DNA of 64,000 bases, taken from Leisingera sp. ANG1. Lineage in GTDB: Bacteria > Pseudomonadota > Alphaproteobacteria > Rhodobacterales > Rhodobacteraceae. The stretch covers positions 7,327-71,326 of the forward strand of contig NZ_AFCF02000003.1 of NCBI RefSeq assembly GCF_000203975.2, read 5' to 3'. Made by a program: the position numbers and the translations under genes. Within the stretch, counting starts at the first letter, position 1, and the number at the start of each line of letters is the position of its first letter. Below are positions 45,141 to 53,938 of this stretch, in pieces. Below the pieces are notes generated by a model. That model saw only the letters and a list, made by a program, of their open reading frames with translations. It was not told the DNA's origin and did no database searches.

Positions 45141-46037
45141 ATGCTGCCCAACGCCAAAGATCCTTCCTACCTGGGTGCCCTGGTCTATTTTCATCATGCC
45201 GCTGAAAGCCTGAGCTTTTCCCGCGCGGCCCAGGTCCTGAATGTAACACCTTCGGCAGTCAGCCACCGCATTACGGCGCTTGAAAACGCTCTTGGAATAC
45301 GGTTGTTCGAACGCCGCGTGCGCGAAGTCCGGCTCACGCAGGATGGTGCTGAACTGGCACGCGCAACAGAAGTGATCTGGAACGAGCTCAAAGAGATCAC
45401 CGGGAAGCTGACGGCCCAGGAAGTGCTGCGGGTCTCGGTCGGGCCCTATCTCTCATCGCAATGGCTGCTGCCCCGTATCGGCGCATTCGAAGCGCAGCAT
45501 CCTGGTCTGAGAGTGGATCTGATCCACACGATCGGACCGCCGGATGCGGGTCTGGCGGACGTCTCAATCATTTGGGCCGAACTGGATAGCCCTGCATCCG
45601 ACGCAGAACTGCTGTTTGATACCAAAGCTGTCCCGGTTGCTGCCCCCGGGGTGCAGTTGCCCGATGCGTTTTGGAACGGGCACCTGCCGCCCATTCACTA
45701 TAGGGATCGCAGCACATGGCGGCACTGGCTCGCGGCTGCTGGGGCACCGGCCGAGTTTGCAGACCGCGGAGAGGTTCTGGAGGAGCCGCATATTGTCCTC
45801 GAGGCAGCGGCCTATGGCCGGGGGATTGCGATAGGCTTTCTCCCCTTCATCAGAAAGTTCTTTGAACAGGGCCGGCTCGTCCCGGCAAGCCCGCAAACAG
45901 TCCGCTCTAGCCGTGGTTATTCAATGATCAGCAATGCCGGCGACAGGCCAATGGTAGGCAAGTTTTCAAAGTGGGTTTGCGAAGAGGCTGGCAGGGAAGT
46001 TGTTTCGGCGGGAAATCCAAGGCTCACATTCGATTGA
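45141..46037 (+). CDS. LysR-family regulator (GcvA-like)
   Basis: 298 residues with the LysR helix-turn-helix FSRAAQVLNVTPSAVSHRITALE and a GcvA-type effector domain. It is divergent from the dioxygenase operon across 110 bases, so it most likely regulates gamma-butyrobetaine hydroxylase and its partner. A strong hairpin follows the gene at 46097-46143. Confidence 0.9.
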   Translation: MLPNAKDPSYLGALVYFHHAAESLSFSRAAQVLNVTPSAVSHRITALENALGIRLFERRVREVRLTQDGAELARATEVIWNELKEITGKLTAQEVLRVSVGPYLSSQWLLPRIGAFEAQHPGLRVDLIHTIGPPDAGLADVSIIWAELDSPASDAELLFDTKAVPVAAPGVQLPDAFWNGHLPPIHYRDRSTWRHWLAAAGAPAEFADRGEVLEEPHIVLEAAAYGRGIAIGFLPFIRKFFEQGRLVPASPQTVRSSRGYSMISNAGDRPMVGKFSKWVCEEAGREVVSAGNPRLTFD

Positions 46038-46096
46038 CCTGTTCGTTCGGGCAAAGAGACGTTGTTGAGAATTTCCTCAGAAACGGCAGGGCTGTT

Positions 46097-46152
46097 CTTC
46101 GAAAGACACGGAAGGTTTGCAACCGCTTCCCTGTCCTTCGAAGACTGGTTTT
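46097..46152 (+). terminator. Intrinsic terminator after the LysR gene
   Basis: 18-base arms CTTCGAAAGACACGGAAG (46097-46114) and CTTCCCTGTCCTTCGAAG (46126-46143) pair with two mismatches around an 11-base loop, followed shortly by GGTTTTTC. It separates the LysR gene from the next regulator. Confidence 0.8.
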
Positions 46153-46216
46153 TCTGTAAAGGGAATGGTTTCCTTAGGTCGTGCTCGAGCATCCCGTAAA
46201 CCGCTGCGGTCAGGCC

Positions 46217-47245
46217 ATGTTAAAGAGAAATGATACCACCGAGATTCTGATCCTGGTCACGCCGCATTTCAATCTTGCGGCGACAATGGCGTTTCTGGAC
46301 CCGTTCCGGGCAGCAAACTATCTGGCCGGAAAGCAGCTTTTTCAATGGCAAATCGCCAGCGAGGCCGGGACGCTGTGCCGGGCCAGCAATGGCCTGGAAA
46401 TTGCCGTCAGCCCGCTGGATCGGCCGAAACAGATGCAGCCTGATATCGTTGTTGTTTCCAGTAGCTGGACGCCTGAAGCTTTCGCTGGCGAGCCGCTGCT
46501 GTCCCTGATCCGGAAACACGCGCGGGCGGGCAGCTATACCGCCGGGCTCGACACCGCGGCCTTTATCCTGGCCGAGGCGGGCCTGCTGCGGGGGAAGCGC
46601 GCGACGGTTCACTACGAGCATATCGACGCCCTTAGGGAGAAATACCCCGAAGTTGATGTATGCGAGGACCTGTTCGTTCACGAGGGCAGCACCGGAACCT
46701 GCTGCGGCGGCGCGGCAACCGGAGAGTTTGCGCTGTTCCTGCTGCACGGGATCGTTGGCGATGCGCTGACAAACGACTGCGCGAAGTACCTGTTTTACCG
46801 GAACTTGCGGGGGCTGGGCGCACATCAGACCGATGGTCAGCTGGAGCCGATGGGGCTGGCGGCGCCGCCTAAGGTCCGCAAAGCCATCGCGATCATGGAG
46901 CGCCACCTGGAAACGCTGATCAGTATTCCCGAGCTGTGCAGGCTGGCCGGGGTGTCGCAGCGCCAGTTGAACCGGCTGTTCCAGGAATATGTGCGAACCA
47001 GTCCGCAGCTGTACTACCGGGATATCCGGCTGGACCGGTCGCGCGGGCTGGTCACCCAGACCGAGCTGCCGATTTCAGAGATTGCCCAAGCCTGCGGCTT
47101 TCCCAGTCATGTGCATTTCGCGCGCGCCTACAAGCAACGTTTCGGGTTGCCGCCGCGGCAGGACCGGATCGAAGGCAGGGTGCCCTTTGAGTTCCGGGCC
47201 TGGCCCATGTACCGCCCGTCTATGGTATCACAAAATGTCGAATGA
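46217..47245 (+). CDS. GlxA/CdhR-like AraC regulator with DJ-1 domain
   Basis: 342 residues from ATG 46217, or 354 from GTG 46181; neither has a strong Shine-Dalgarno. DJ-1/PfpI-like sensor (ILVTPHFNLAATMAFLDPFR to AGLDTAAFILAEAGLLRGKR), then an AraC DNA-binding domain (IPELCRLAGVSQRQLNRLFQ; ISEIAQACGFPSHVHFARAY). It sits upstream of, and in line with, the Rieske/choline-sulfatase operon, about 95 bases before it, the place of a CdhR or GbdR regulator. It is the second of this type in the cluster. Confidence 0.9.
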   Translation: MLKRNDTTEILILVTPHFNLAATMAFLDPFRAANYLAGKQLFQWQIASEAGTLCRASNGLEIAVSPLDRPKQMQPDIVVVSSSWTPEAFAGEPLLSLIRKHARAGSYTAGLDTAAFILAEAGLLRGKRATVHYEHIDALREKYPEVDVCEDLFVHEGSTGTCCGGAATGEFALFLLHGIVGDALTNDCAKYLFYRNLRGLGAHQTDGQLEPMGLAAPPKVRKAIAIMERHLETLISIPELCRLAGVSQRQLNRLFQEYVRTSPQLYYRDIRLDRSRGLVTQTELPISEIAQACGFPSHVHFARAYKQRFGLPPRQDRIEGRVPFEFRAWPMYRPSMVSQNVE

Positions 47246-47340
47246 GGTTCAGTAAAAGGCAATTAGGGTGCGGTAATAGGTGTCTTTTTCGCGGATCATA
47301 TCTTTGACGCCTTCACGAGGCAGGCAAAGGAGTGTTCACC

Positions 47341-48480
47341 GTGACAGACCTACCGACCAAGGCACAGTTCGCATCTATCGCTGAAGGCTATTCCGCGGAT
47401 GCAGGCAATTCGCAGTCACTCAAGGCGGATGCATACGTTCAGCGGGAATGGTTTGCCGCTGATCAGCGGGAAATCATCGCCAAGTCATGGCAATGGGTCT
47501 GCCATGTAGAAAAGCTGCGCGAGCCGGGTTCCTACGTCGCCGTGGAAATCGCGGGCCAGCCGGTGGCCGTGGTCCGGGACCGCGCGGGTGTGCTGCGCGC
47601 CTTCTACAACGTCTGCAAGCACCGTGCGCATGAGCTGCTGAAGGGTGAGGGCAGCACTACCCGCATCATGTGCCCTTACCACGCCTGGGTCTACAAACTG
47701 GACGGCCAGCTGGTGCGGGCGCCGGAAACCGAACATCTGGAGAATTTCGGCACCGGTGACATCTGCCTGGACCAGGTGCAGGCCGAGGAGTTCGCGGGCT
47801 TTGTCTACGTCAACCTGGATCCAACGGCTGCGTCGCTGAAAGAACAGTCCGGCAATCTGGAAACCGAAATCCGCCATTGGGCACCGGATATCGACCAGCT
47901 GACTTTCGGCCACCGCTTGACCTACGATATCAAGTCAAACTGGAAGAACGTGGTCGACAATTTTCTGGAATGCTACCACTGCCCGACCGCGCACAAGGAT
48001 TTCTGCGATCTGGTGGACATGGACACCTACAAGGTGACCACGCACGGGATTTACTCCAGCCACATGGCGGATGCGGGGAAATCCGCGAACACTGCCTATG
48101 ATGTTTCCAATGCCACCGTGCGCACCCATGCGGTCTGGTGGCTGTGGCCGACCACTTGCCTGATGCGCTATCCAGGGCGCTCCAGCATGATTGTTCTGAA
48201 CATCATTCCGGTGGGGCCGGACCGGACGCTGGAGACCTATGACTTCTTCCTGGAAACGCCGGAACCCGACGCGGGCGAGCTGGATGCTATCCGCTATCTG
48301 GACGAGGTGCTGCAGGTCGAGGACATCAATCTGGTGGAAAGCGTCCAGCGCGGCATGAATACGCCCGCGTTCACCCAGGGGCGCATCGTCAACGACCCCA
48401 CGGGGTCAGGGAAGTCGGAGCACGCGGTCCATCATTTTCACGGGCTGGTGCTGGAGGCCTATGCCGGGGCTGCGGGATGA
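47341..48480 (+). CDS. Rieske oxygenase alpha subunit (CntA/GbcA-like)
   Basis: 379 residues from GTG 47341, preferred because AAAGGAG lies eight bases upstream (another GTG at 47332 overlaps it). Rieske ligands are Cys92/His94 (VCKHRAH) and Cys111/His114 (CPYHAW). The mononuclear iron site is in NFLECYHCPTAH, with Glu210, His213 and His218 at the same spacing as the bridging Glu and two His of carnitine oxygenase CntA. Relatives remove methyl groups or trimethylamine from carnitine, betaine or stachydrine. The needed reductase (CntB/GbcB) is not in the window. First gene of the long catabolic operon, overlapping the sulfatase (ATGA). Confidence 0.9.
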   Translation: MTDLPTKAQFASIAEGYSADAGNSQSLKADAYVQREWFAADQREIIAKSWQWVCHVEKLREPGSYVAVEIAGQPVAVVRDRAGVLRAFYNVCKHRAHELLKGEGSTTRIMCPYHAWVYKLDGQLVRAPETEHLENFGTGDICLDQVQAEEFAGFVYVNLDPTAASLKEQSGNLETEIRHWAPDIDQLTFGHRLTYDIKSNWKNVVDNFLECYHCPTAHKDFCDLVDMDTYKVTTHGIYSSHMADAGKSANTAYDVSNATVRTHAVWWLWPTTCLMRYPGRSSMIVLNIIPVGPDRTLETYDFFLETPEPDAGELDAIRYLDEVLQVEDINLVESVQRGMNTPAFTQGRIVNDPTGSGKSEHAVHHFHGLVLEAYAGAAG

Positions 48481-50018
48481 CCCAGCCCAACATCGTTGTC
48501 ATCATGGCCGACCAGCTGGCGCCGCAGTGGACCGGGGCCTATGGCCACCCTGCGGCGAAGACCCCGCATATCGATGCGCTGGCGTCTCGCGGCATGCGGT
48601 TTGATGCGGCCTACTGCAACTCGCCGCTGTGCGCACCGTCACGGTTTGCCTTCATGTCCGGACAGCTGATCAGCCGGATTGCCGCCTATGACAACGCCAG
48701 CGAGTTCCGCGCCTCGGTCCCGACATTTGCCCACTACCTGAAGGCGCTGGGGTACCGGACCTGCCTGTCCGGCAAAATGCATTTTGTAGGCCCGGATCAA
48801 AAACACGGGTTTCAGGACCGGGTGACCACTGACATCTACCCGGCCGATTTTGCCTGGACCCCGGATTGGGAGGCCCCGGATGAGCGTATCGGCAAGTGGT
48901 ATCACAATATGCAGACGGTCAAGGAAAGCGGTGTAGCTGTCGCCACCTATCAGACCGACTACGATGACGAGGTCGGGTTTGCCGCGCGCCGCTGGCTGAT
49001 CGACCGGGGGCGGGAACGGGCAGTGGGAGAGGCCGCTCCTTTCTGCCTGGTGGCGAGTTTCATTCATCCGCATGATCCTTATGTCGCGAAACCCGAATGG
49101 TGGGACCTCTACGCCGGCGTGGAGATCCCGATGCCTGAGTTTACCCCAGCGCTCGAAGATCAGGATCCATTCTCGCGCCGGGTGATGGATGGGATCGAGG
49201 CCAGCATCATCCCTTTAAGTGAAGTGGAGGTGCGCCGCGCGCGGCGCGCCTATCTGGCCAATGTCAGTTATTTCGACAGCAAGGTCGGTGAAATCGTCAA
49301 AGCCATTGAAGACATTGGTGCAGCCGAAGACACAATCATCATCGTCACCGCCGACCATGGCGACATGCTGGGCGAACGCGGGCTGTGGTACAAGATGAAC
49401 TTCTTTGAGCATTCCGCCCGGGTGCCGCTGGTGATGGCGGGGCCGGGCATTGCGCACGGCACGGCAGCCAATGCCTGCTCCTTGCTCGACCTGCTGCCGA
49501 CTTTCGTGGAAATTGCGGGTGGTGATGAGACGATCCTTGGCGAGCCGGTGGATGGCCGGTCGCTGCTGCCGCTGGCGCAGGGAGAAACGGACCCCGTGGA
49601 CGAGGCCATCGGAGAGTATTGCGCCGAGATGACGCCCTACCCGGTCTTCATGATCCGTCGCGGACCGCTCAAATACATTCACTGCGATCCGGACCCGCCG
49701 CAACTCTATGACCTTGCGCAGGACCCGCTGGAGACCCGCAATCTGGCCCAGGATCCGGCTTATGCGCAAGCCGCGCGCACCTTTGCCGCCGAAGTCGCTG
49801 AACGCTGGAACAGCGAGAAGCTGCGCTGCAACATCATCGCCACCCAGAAGTCCCGCCGTGCGCTTCATGCCGCAATGGAAGCAGGCGCCGGAGAGCATTG
49901 GGATTACAATCCGCCCTCCGACGCCAGCCAGCAGTATGTGCGCAACCACATGGACTGGACCGTGGCTGCTGAGCATTACCGTTTGAACCCGGGGAACACA
50001 GATGACAGGAAAACTTGA
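48477..50018 (+). CDS. betC: Choline sulfatase
   Basis: 513 residues. N-terminal sulfatase domain with metal site MADQLAPQWTGAYG and the formylglycine cysteine at Cys52 in CAPSRFAFMSG. The C-terminal end HWDYNPPSDASQQYVRNHMD is the special tail domain of choline sulfatases. It hydrolyses choline-O-sulfate to choline and sulfate in the cytoplasm. Translationally coupled to the Rieske gene and overlapping the next SDR by 17 bases. The tail domain makes BetC the best call; a sulfate ester of another trimethylammonium alcohol is possible in this context. Confidence 0.9.
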   Translation: MTQPNIVVIMADQLAPQWTGAYGHPAAKTPHIDALASRGMRFDAAYCNSPLCAPSRFAFMSGQLISRIAAYDNASEFRASVPTFAHYLKALGYRTCLSGKMHFVGPDQKHGFQDRVTTDIYPADFAWTPDWEAPDERIGKWYHNMQTVKESGVAVATYQTDYDDEVGFAARRWLIDRGRERAVGEAAPFCLVASFIHPHDPYVAKPEWWDLYAGVEIPMPEFTPALEDQDPFSRRVMDGIEASIIPLSEVEVRRARRAYLANVSYFDSKVGEIVKAIEDIGAAEDTIIIVTADHGDMLGERGLWYKMNFFEHSARVPLVMAGPGIAHGTAANACSLLDLLPTFVEIAGGDETILGEPVDGRSLLPLAQGETDPVDEAIGEYCAEMTPYPVFMIRRGPLKYIHCDPDPPQLYDLAQDPLETRNLAQDPAYAQAARTFAAEVAERWNSEKLRCNIIATQKSRRALHAAMEAGAGEHWDYNPPSDASQQYVRNHMDWTVAAEHYRLNPGNTDDRKT

Positions 50019-50802
50019 AGGCAAAACCGCGTTGGTCACTGGCGGCCGCGGCGGGATCGGGCGCGCCATTGTTGCACGGTTTCTGCGCGAAGGCGCGCGG
50101 GTCTATGCGGCAGACCTGACCCCGCAGGGAACATTGGCGGCGCATGACGAGGACGGCAGCACCTTTGTCAAACTGGATGTCACCCAAGAGGCCGATGCCA
50201 TCGCCGCGATGGAACAGGTGGCGTCCGATGCCGGGAGGCTGGACATTCTGGTCAACGCCGCCGGGATCGAGATTGAAAAGACCATCGAGGACACCACGCT
50301 GGAGGAGTGGAACCGCAGCTTTGCGGTGAACTGCACCGGCACCTTCCTGGCGTCGAAATACGCGCTGCCATTGCTGCGCGCCGCGGCCAAATCGGGCAGC
50401 AGCGCCAGCATCATCAACTTCGGCTCCTATGACGGGTTCATCGCCGATCCCGGCCTGGCTGCATATTGCGCCACCAAGGGCGCGGTGCATGCGTTGACCC
50501 GGGCGATGGCCTGCGATCACGGCCCCGAGGGCATCCGTGTAAACGCCATCTGCCCCGGCTATATCGACACGCCGATGCTGCAAAGCTTCTTCACCGGCGA
50601 CGGGTCCGGCGGGGGCGGCAAGACCATTGATCAGCTGCAACAGGCAGTGCGCGATGTCCATCCGATGCGCACCTATGGCACCCCGGAGGATATCGCCAAT
50701 CTGGTCAACTGGCTGGCCTCGGACGAGGCGCGTTATGCCTCGGGCCAGCTGTGGGTGCTGGACGGCGGATTGTCTGCCCAGGTGCAGCAGATGAAGCTCT
50801 GA
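50002..50802 (+). CDS. Short-chain dehydrogenase/reductase
   Basis: 266 residues of a classical SDR: NAD(P) motif TGGRGGIGRA near the start, NAAG, and catalytic YCATK. It begins inside the last codons of betC (GGGGAA upstream of the ATG) and ends 10 bases before the BKACE gene. A member of the quaternary-ammonium operon; the alcohol it oxidises is not evident. Confidence 0.9.
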   Translation: MTGKLEGKTALVTGGRGGIGRAIVARFLREGARVYAADLTPQGTLAAHDEDGSTFVKLDVTQEADAIAAMEQVASDAGRLDILVNAAGIEIEKTIEDTTLEEWNRSFAVNCTGTFLASKYALPLLRAAAKSGSSASIINFGSYDGFIADPGLAAYCATKGAVHALTRAMACDHGPEGIRVNAICPGYIDTPMLQSFFTGDGSGGGGKTIDQLQQAVRDVHPMRTYGTPEDIANLVNWLASDEARYASGQLWVLDGGLSAQVQQMKL

Positions 50803-50812
50803 GGACGCAACC

Positions 50813-51748
50813 ATGGTCAAGCAGAAATCTGTCATCATCACCTGCGCCCCGACCGGCGGGATACATACCCCGACCATGTCCGAGCATCTGCCCATCACGC
50901 CCAGCGAGATCGCCGCCGCCTCGATCGAGGCAGCAGAGGCTGGGGCCTCGATCATCCACCTGCATGCGCGCGACCCGGAAACCGGCAAGCCCGATCCGGA
51001 CCCGGATCTGTTCATGGACTTCCTGCCGCGGATCAAACAGGCGACAGATGCGGTGATGAATGTCTCCACCGGCGGCGGGCTGGGGATGACCCGCGAGGAA
51101 CGGCTGCGCGCCGCCACCCGCGCCTCACCCGAGATGGCCAGCATGAATATCGGGTCGATGAACTTCGGCATATTCCCGATGAAGGACAAATATTCAAACT
51201 GGAAACACGCGTGGGAGCCGGAATTCCTGGAGATGACCCGCGACTTCATCTTCCGCAACACATTTGCGGATATCGAGTATTGCCTGAAAGAACTGGGCCA
51301 GGGCCACGGCACCAGGTTCGAGTTTGAATGCTATGACCTGGGCCATCTGTATAACCTTGCGTGGATCCGCGACCAGGGCTGGATCGACGGCCCGATCTTT
51401 GTGCAGATGGTGTTTGGCATCCTGGGTGGTGCCGGGGCCGATCTGGACAACCTGATGCACATGCACACCATCGCCAACAAGCTTTTCGGCGACGACTACG
51501 AATGGTCGGTTCTGGCGGCCGGGCGCCACCAGATGCCCTTCACCACCCAAAGCGCCCTGCTGGGCGGCAATGTCCGCGTCGGGATGGAGGACAGCCTGTA
51601 CATCGGGCCGGGCGAAAAAGCCGTGTCCAGCGCGCAGCAGGTCAAGAAAATCCGCAGTATCATCGAAAATCTGGGCCACAAGGTTGCCACCCCGGCAGAG
51701 GCGCGCGCGCGTCTTGGCCTGAAGGGCGGCGATCAGGTCGCATTCTAA
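50813..51748 (+). CDS. BKACE family enzyme (beta-keto acid cleavage, dehydrocarnitine type likely)
   Basis: 311 residues of the DUF849/BKACE family: the N-terminal ITCAPTGGIHTPTMS, the zinc histidines in SIIHLHARDP (His49, His51), an acidic FEFECYDLGH and the C-terminal LGGNVRVGMED. BKACE enzymes condense a beta-keto acid with acetyl-CoA and split it into acetoacetate and a new CoA ester. The dehydrocarnitine-cleaving members yield betainyl-CoA. A carnitine-dehydrogenase-like gene at the end of the same operon supports that use here. Confidence 0.9.
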   Translation: MVKQKSVIITCAPTGGIHTPTMSEHLPITPSEIAAASIEAAEAGASIIHLHARDPETGKPDPDPDLFMDFLPRIKQATDAVMNVSTGGGLGMTREERLRAATRASPEMASMNIGSMNFGIFPMKDKYSNWKHAWEPEFLEMTRDFIFRNTFADIEYCLKELGQGHGTRFEFECYDLGHLYNLAWIRDQGWIDGPIFVQMVFGILGGAGADLDNLMHMHTIANKLFGDDYEWSVLAAGRHQMPFTTQSALLGGNVRVGMEDSLYIGPGEKAVSSAQQVKKIRSIIENLGHKVATPAEARARLGLKGGDQVAF

Positions 51749-51760
51749 GGGGGAGAGACC

Positions 51761-53179
51761 ATGCAGACCAAGATGCTGATCAACGGCGAACTGGTTGCCG
51801 GTGACGGGGCGGCGCTGCCGGTCACCGACCCGGCCACGGGGACTGAGATCACCCAAGTGCGGGAAGCCAGCCCGGAACAGGTGGAGGCCGCGGTGTGGTA
51901 CTCCGAGGAGGCATTTGACAGCTTTTCGCGCAGCACCCCGGCGGAGCGGTCGGCCCTGCTGCTGGCAATTGCGGACTGCCTGGAGGCACATCAGGATGAG
52001 CTGGCCGGGCTTGAAAGCCTGAATGCCGGCAAGCCCTGGCCCTCTGCCCGCGACGACGAGATGCCGCTGACCATTGACACGTTCCGCTTCTTTGCAGGCG
52101 CGGCACGCACCATGACCGGTTCTGCCGCCGGGGAATATGTGGCAGGCCACACCAGCATGATCCGCCGCGATCCGGTGGGTCCGGTGGCCGCCATCGCGCC
52201 CTGGAATTATCCGCTGATGATGGCGGCCTGGAAACTGGCGGCGCCGATAGCGGCGGGCTGCACCGTGGTGCTGAAACCCTCTGAGCTGACGCCTTTATCG
52301 ACGCTGCGCCTGGCGGAGCTGTTGAACGGGGTCCTGCCGAAGGGCGTGCTGAATGTGATCCACGGCACCGGGCCGGGTATCGGCGATCAGCTGATCAACA
52401 GCCCGCAGATGGAGGCCATCACCGTCACTGGCAGCCCGGCCACCGGCATGGCGGCGATGCGCGCGGCGGGCAATCAAATCCGCCATGTGCATTTGGAGCT
52501 GGGCGGCAAGGCGCCGGTGATCGTCTTTGACGATGCGGATATCGGGGCGGTTGCCGAAACCATCCGCTACGGCAGTTTCTTCAATGCGGGCCAGGACTGC
52601 GCCCAGCCCTGCCGGGTGCTGGCGCAGGATGGCATCTATGACAAGCTGGTCGCGGCAATCGGCGCTCAGGTCAGCCAGATCCGTACCGGCGCGCAAAAGG
52701 CCGAAGGCACGGAAATGGGTCCGGTAATCTCAGCGGCTCAGCGCGACCGGGTAGCTGGATTTGTCGATCGCGCTCGCGCGGCTTGTGAGGTTGTGGCAGG
52801 CGGCTCATCAGGGGAAGGAGATGGGTTCTTCTACAGCCCGACGGTACTGGCCAATGTCAGCAACGATGCCGAGGTCGCAACCAGCGAGGTCTTCGGACCC
52901 GTCGTTTCCATCTCCCGCTTCAGCGAGGCCGAAGATGCCCTGCGCATCGCTAACAGCGGGCGCTACGGACTGGCGTCGTCGGTCTGGACTGCCAATGTCG
53001 GACGCGCGATGGAGATGACCAGCCGCCTGCGCTATGGTTTCACTTGGGTCAACACCCACGGCGTCGGCACACCGGAGATGCCCTGGGCGGCGATGAAAGG
53101 GTCCGGCACCGGCTGCGACATGAGCGTCTATGCGCTCGATGCCTATACCTCGGTCCGGCATGTGATGGTGGCGCACTGA
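51761..53179 (+). CDS. Aldehyde dehydrogenase (betaine/aminobutyraldehyde type)
   Basis: 472 residues of the NAD-dependent ALDH superfamily, with APWNYPLMMAAWKLAPA-like substrate entry, GSPATGM, the general-base glutamate in LELGGKAPV and the catalytic cysteine in NAGQDCAQP. The resemblance is to betaine aldehyde and gamma-aminobutyraldehyde dehydrogenases. In this operon it could oxidise betaine aldehyde from choline, or 4-trimethylaminobutyraldehyde. It follows BKACE by 12 bases with GGGGGAG upstream, and its stop overlaps the next start (TGATG). Confidence 0.92.
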   Translation: MQTKMLINGELVAGDGAALPVTDPATGTEITQVREASPEQVEAAVWYSEEAFDSFSRSTPAERSALLLAIADCLEAHQDELAGLESLNAGKPWPSARDDEMPLTIDTFRFFAGAARTMTGSAAGEYVAGHTSMIRRDPVGPVAAIAPWNYPLMMAAWKLAAPIAAGCTVVLKPSELTPLSTLRLAELLNGVLPKGVLNVIHGTGPGIGDQLINSPQMEAITVTGSPATGMAAMRAAGNQIRHVHLELGGKAPVIVFDDADIGAVAETIRYGSFFNAGQDCAQPCRVLAQDGIYDKLVAAIGAQVSQIRTGAQKAEGTEMGPVISAAQRDRVAGFVDRARAACEVVAGGSSGEGDGFFYSPTVLANVSNDAEVATSEVFGPVVSISRFSEAEDALRIANSGRYGLASSVWTANVGRAMEMTSRLRYGFTWVNTHGVGTPEMPWAAMKGSGTGCDMSVYALDAYTSVRHVMVAH

Positions 53180-53919
53180 TGCGGCTTGCAGGGAAAAGAG
53201 CGCTGATCACCGGCGGACGTCAGGGGATCGGCCGGGGAATTGCTGAGGCTTTCCGCAAGGAAGGAGCAGCGGTGATGGTTGGCGGGCGTGGAGAACGCCC
53301 CGATGATCTGGATGCAAATATCGCATGGTTCACCTTGGATGTGACAGACGTCAAAGCCGTGAACGAGCTTGCCGAGGATCTGGGAGGGTTGGAGGTTCTG
53401 GTCAACAACGCCGGTGTCCAGGTCGAAAAGACCGTTGCGGACAGCACCGACGCCGATTGGGAGCTGGTCATGGGCGTGAACTGCCGGGGCGTGTTCAACA
53501 TGTGCCGGGCATTCATTCCGGTCATGTCCAAGGGGGCGTCGATCATCAATATCGGCTCCATCTCAGGCAACACTGCGGATCCCTCGATGGCGCTTTATAA
53601 CGCATCCAAGGCCTTTGTGCATGGGCTGACACGCTCCATCGCCGTGGACCATGGGCCCGATGTGCGCTGCAATGCGATCTGCCCGGGCTGGATCGAAACC
53701 GGCATGCTGGAGGCCGGCTTCGACCTGTCGGGGGATCCGCAGGCGGCGCGTCAGGACGCTCTGGCCCGGCACGCTGCCCGCCGTTTCGGCCAGCCTTCTG
53801 ATATCGCCGCAATGGCGGTCTGGCTGGCCTCGGACGAAGCGGGATTTGCCACCGGGCAGCTGTTCACCATAGACGGCGGCATGACCGCTGCATCACCAAT
53901 CAACACCGGGTTGTTTTAG
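53179..53919 (+). CDS. Short-chain dehydrogenase/reductase
   Basis: 246 residues from ATG 53179, which shares a base with the ALDH stop; a longer frame to 53044 only shadows that gene. NAD(P) motif TGGRQGIGRGI, NNAG and catalytic YNASK. Second SDR of the operon, resembling the first only generally. Substrate unknown. Confidence 0.9.
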   Translation: MRLAGKRALITGGRQGIGRGIAEAFRKEGAAVMVGGRGERPDDLDANIAWFTLDVTDVKAVNELAEDLGGLEVLVNNAGVQVEKTVADSTDADWELVMGVNCRGVFNMCRAFIPVMSKGASIINIGSISGNTADPSMALYNASKAFVHGLTRSIAVDHGPDVRCNAICPGWIETGMLEAGFDLSGDPQAARQDALARHAARRFGQPSDIAAMAVWLASDEAGFATGQLFTIDGGMTAASPINTGLF

Positions 53920-53938
53920 TCGAAGCGGAGCTGTTCAG

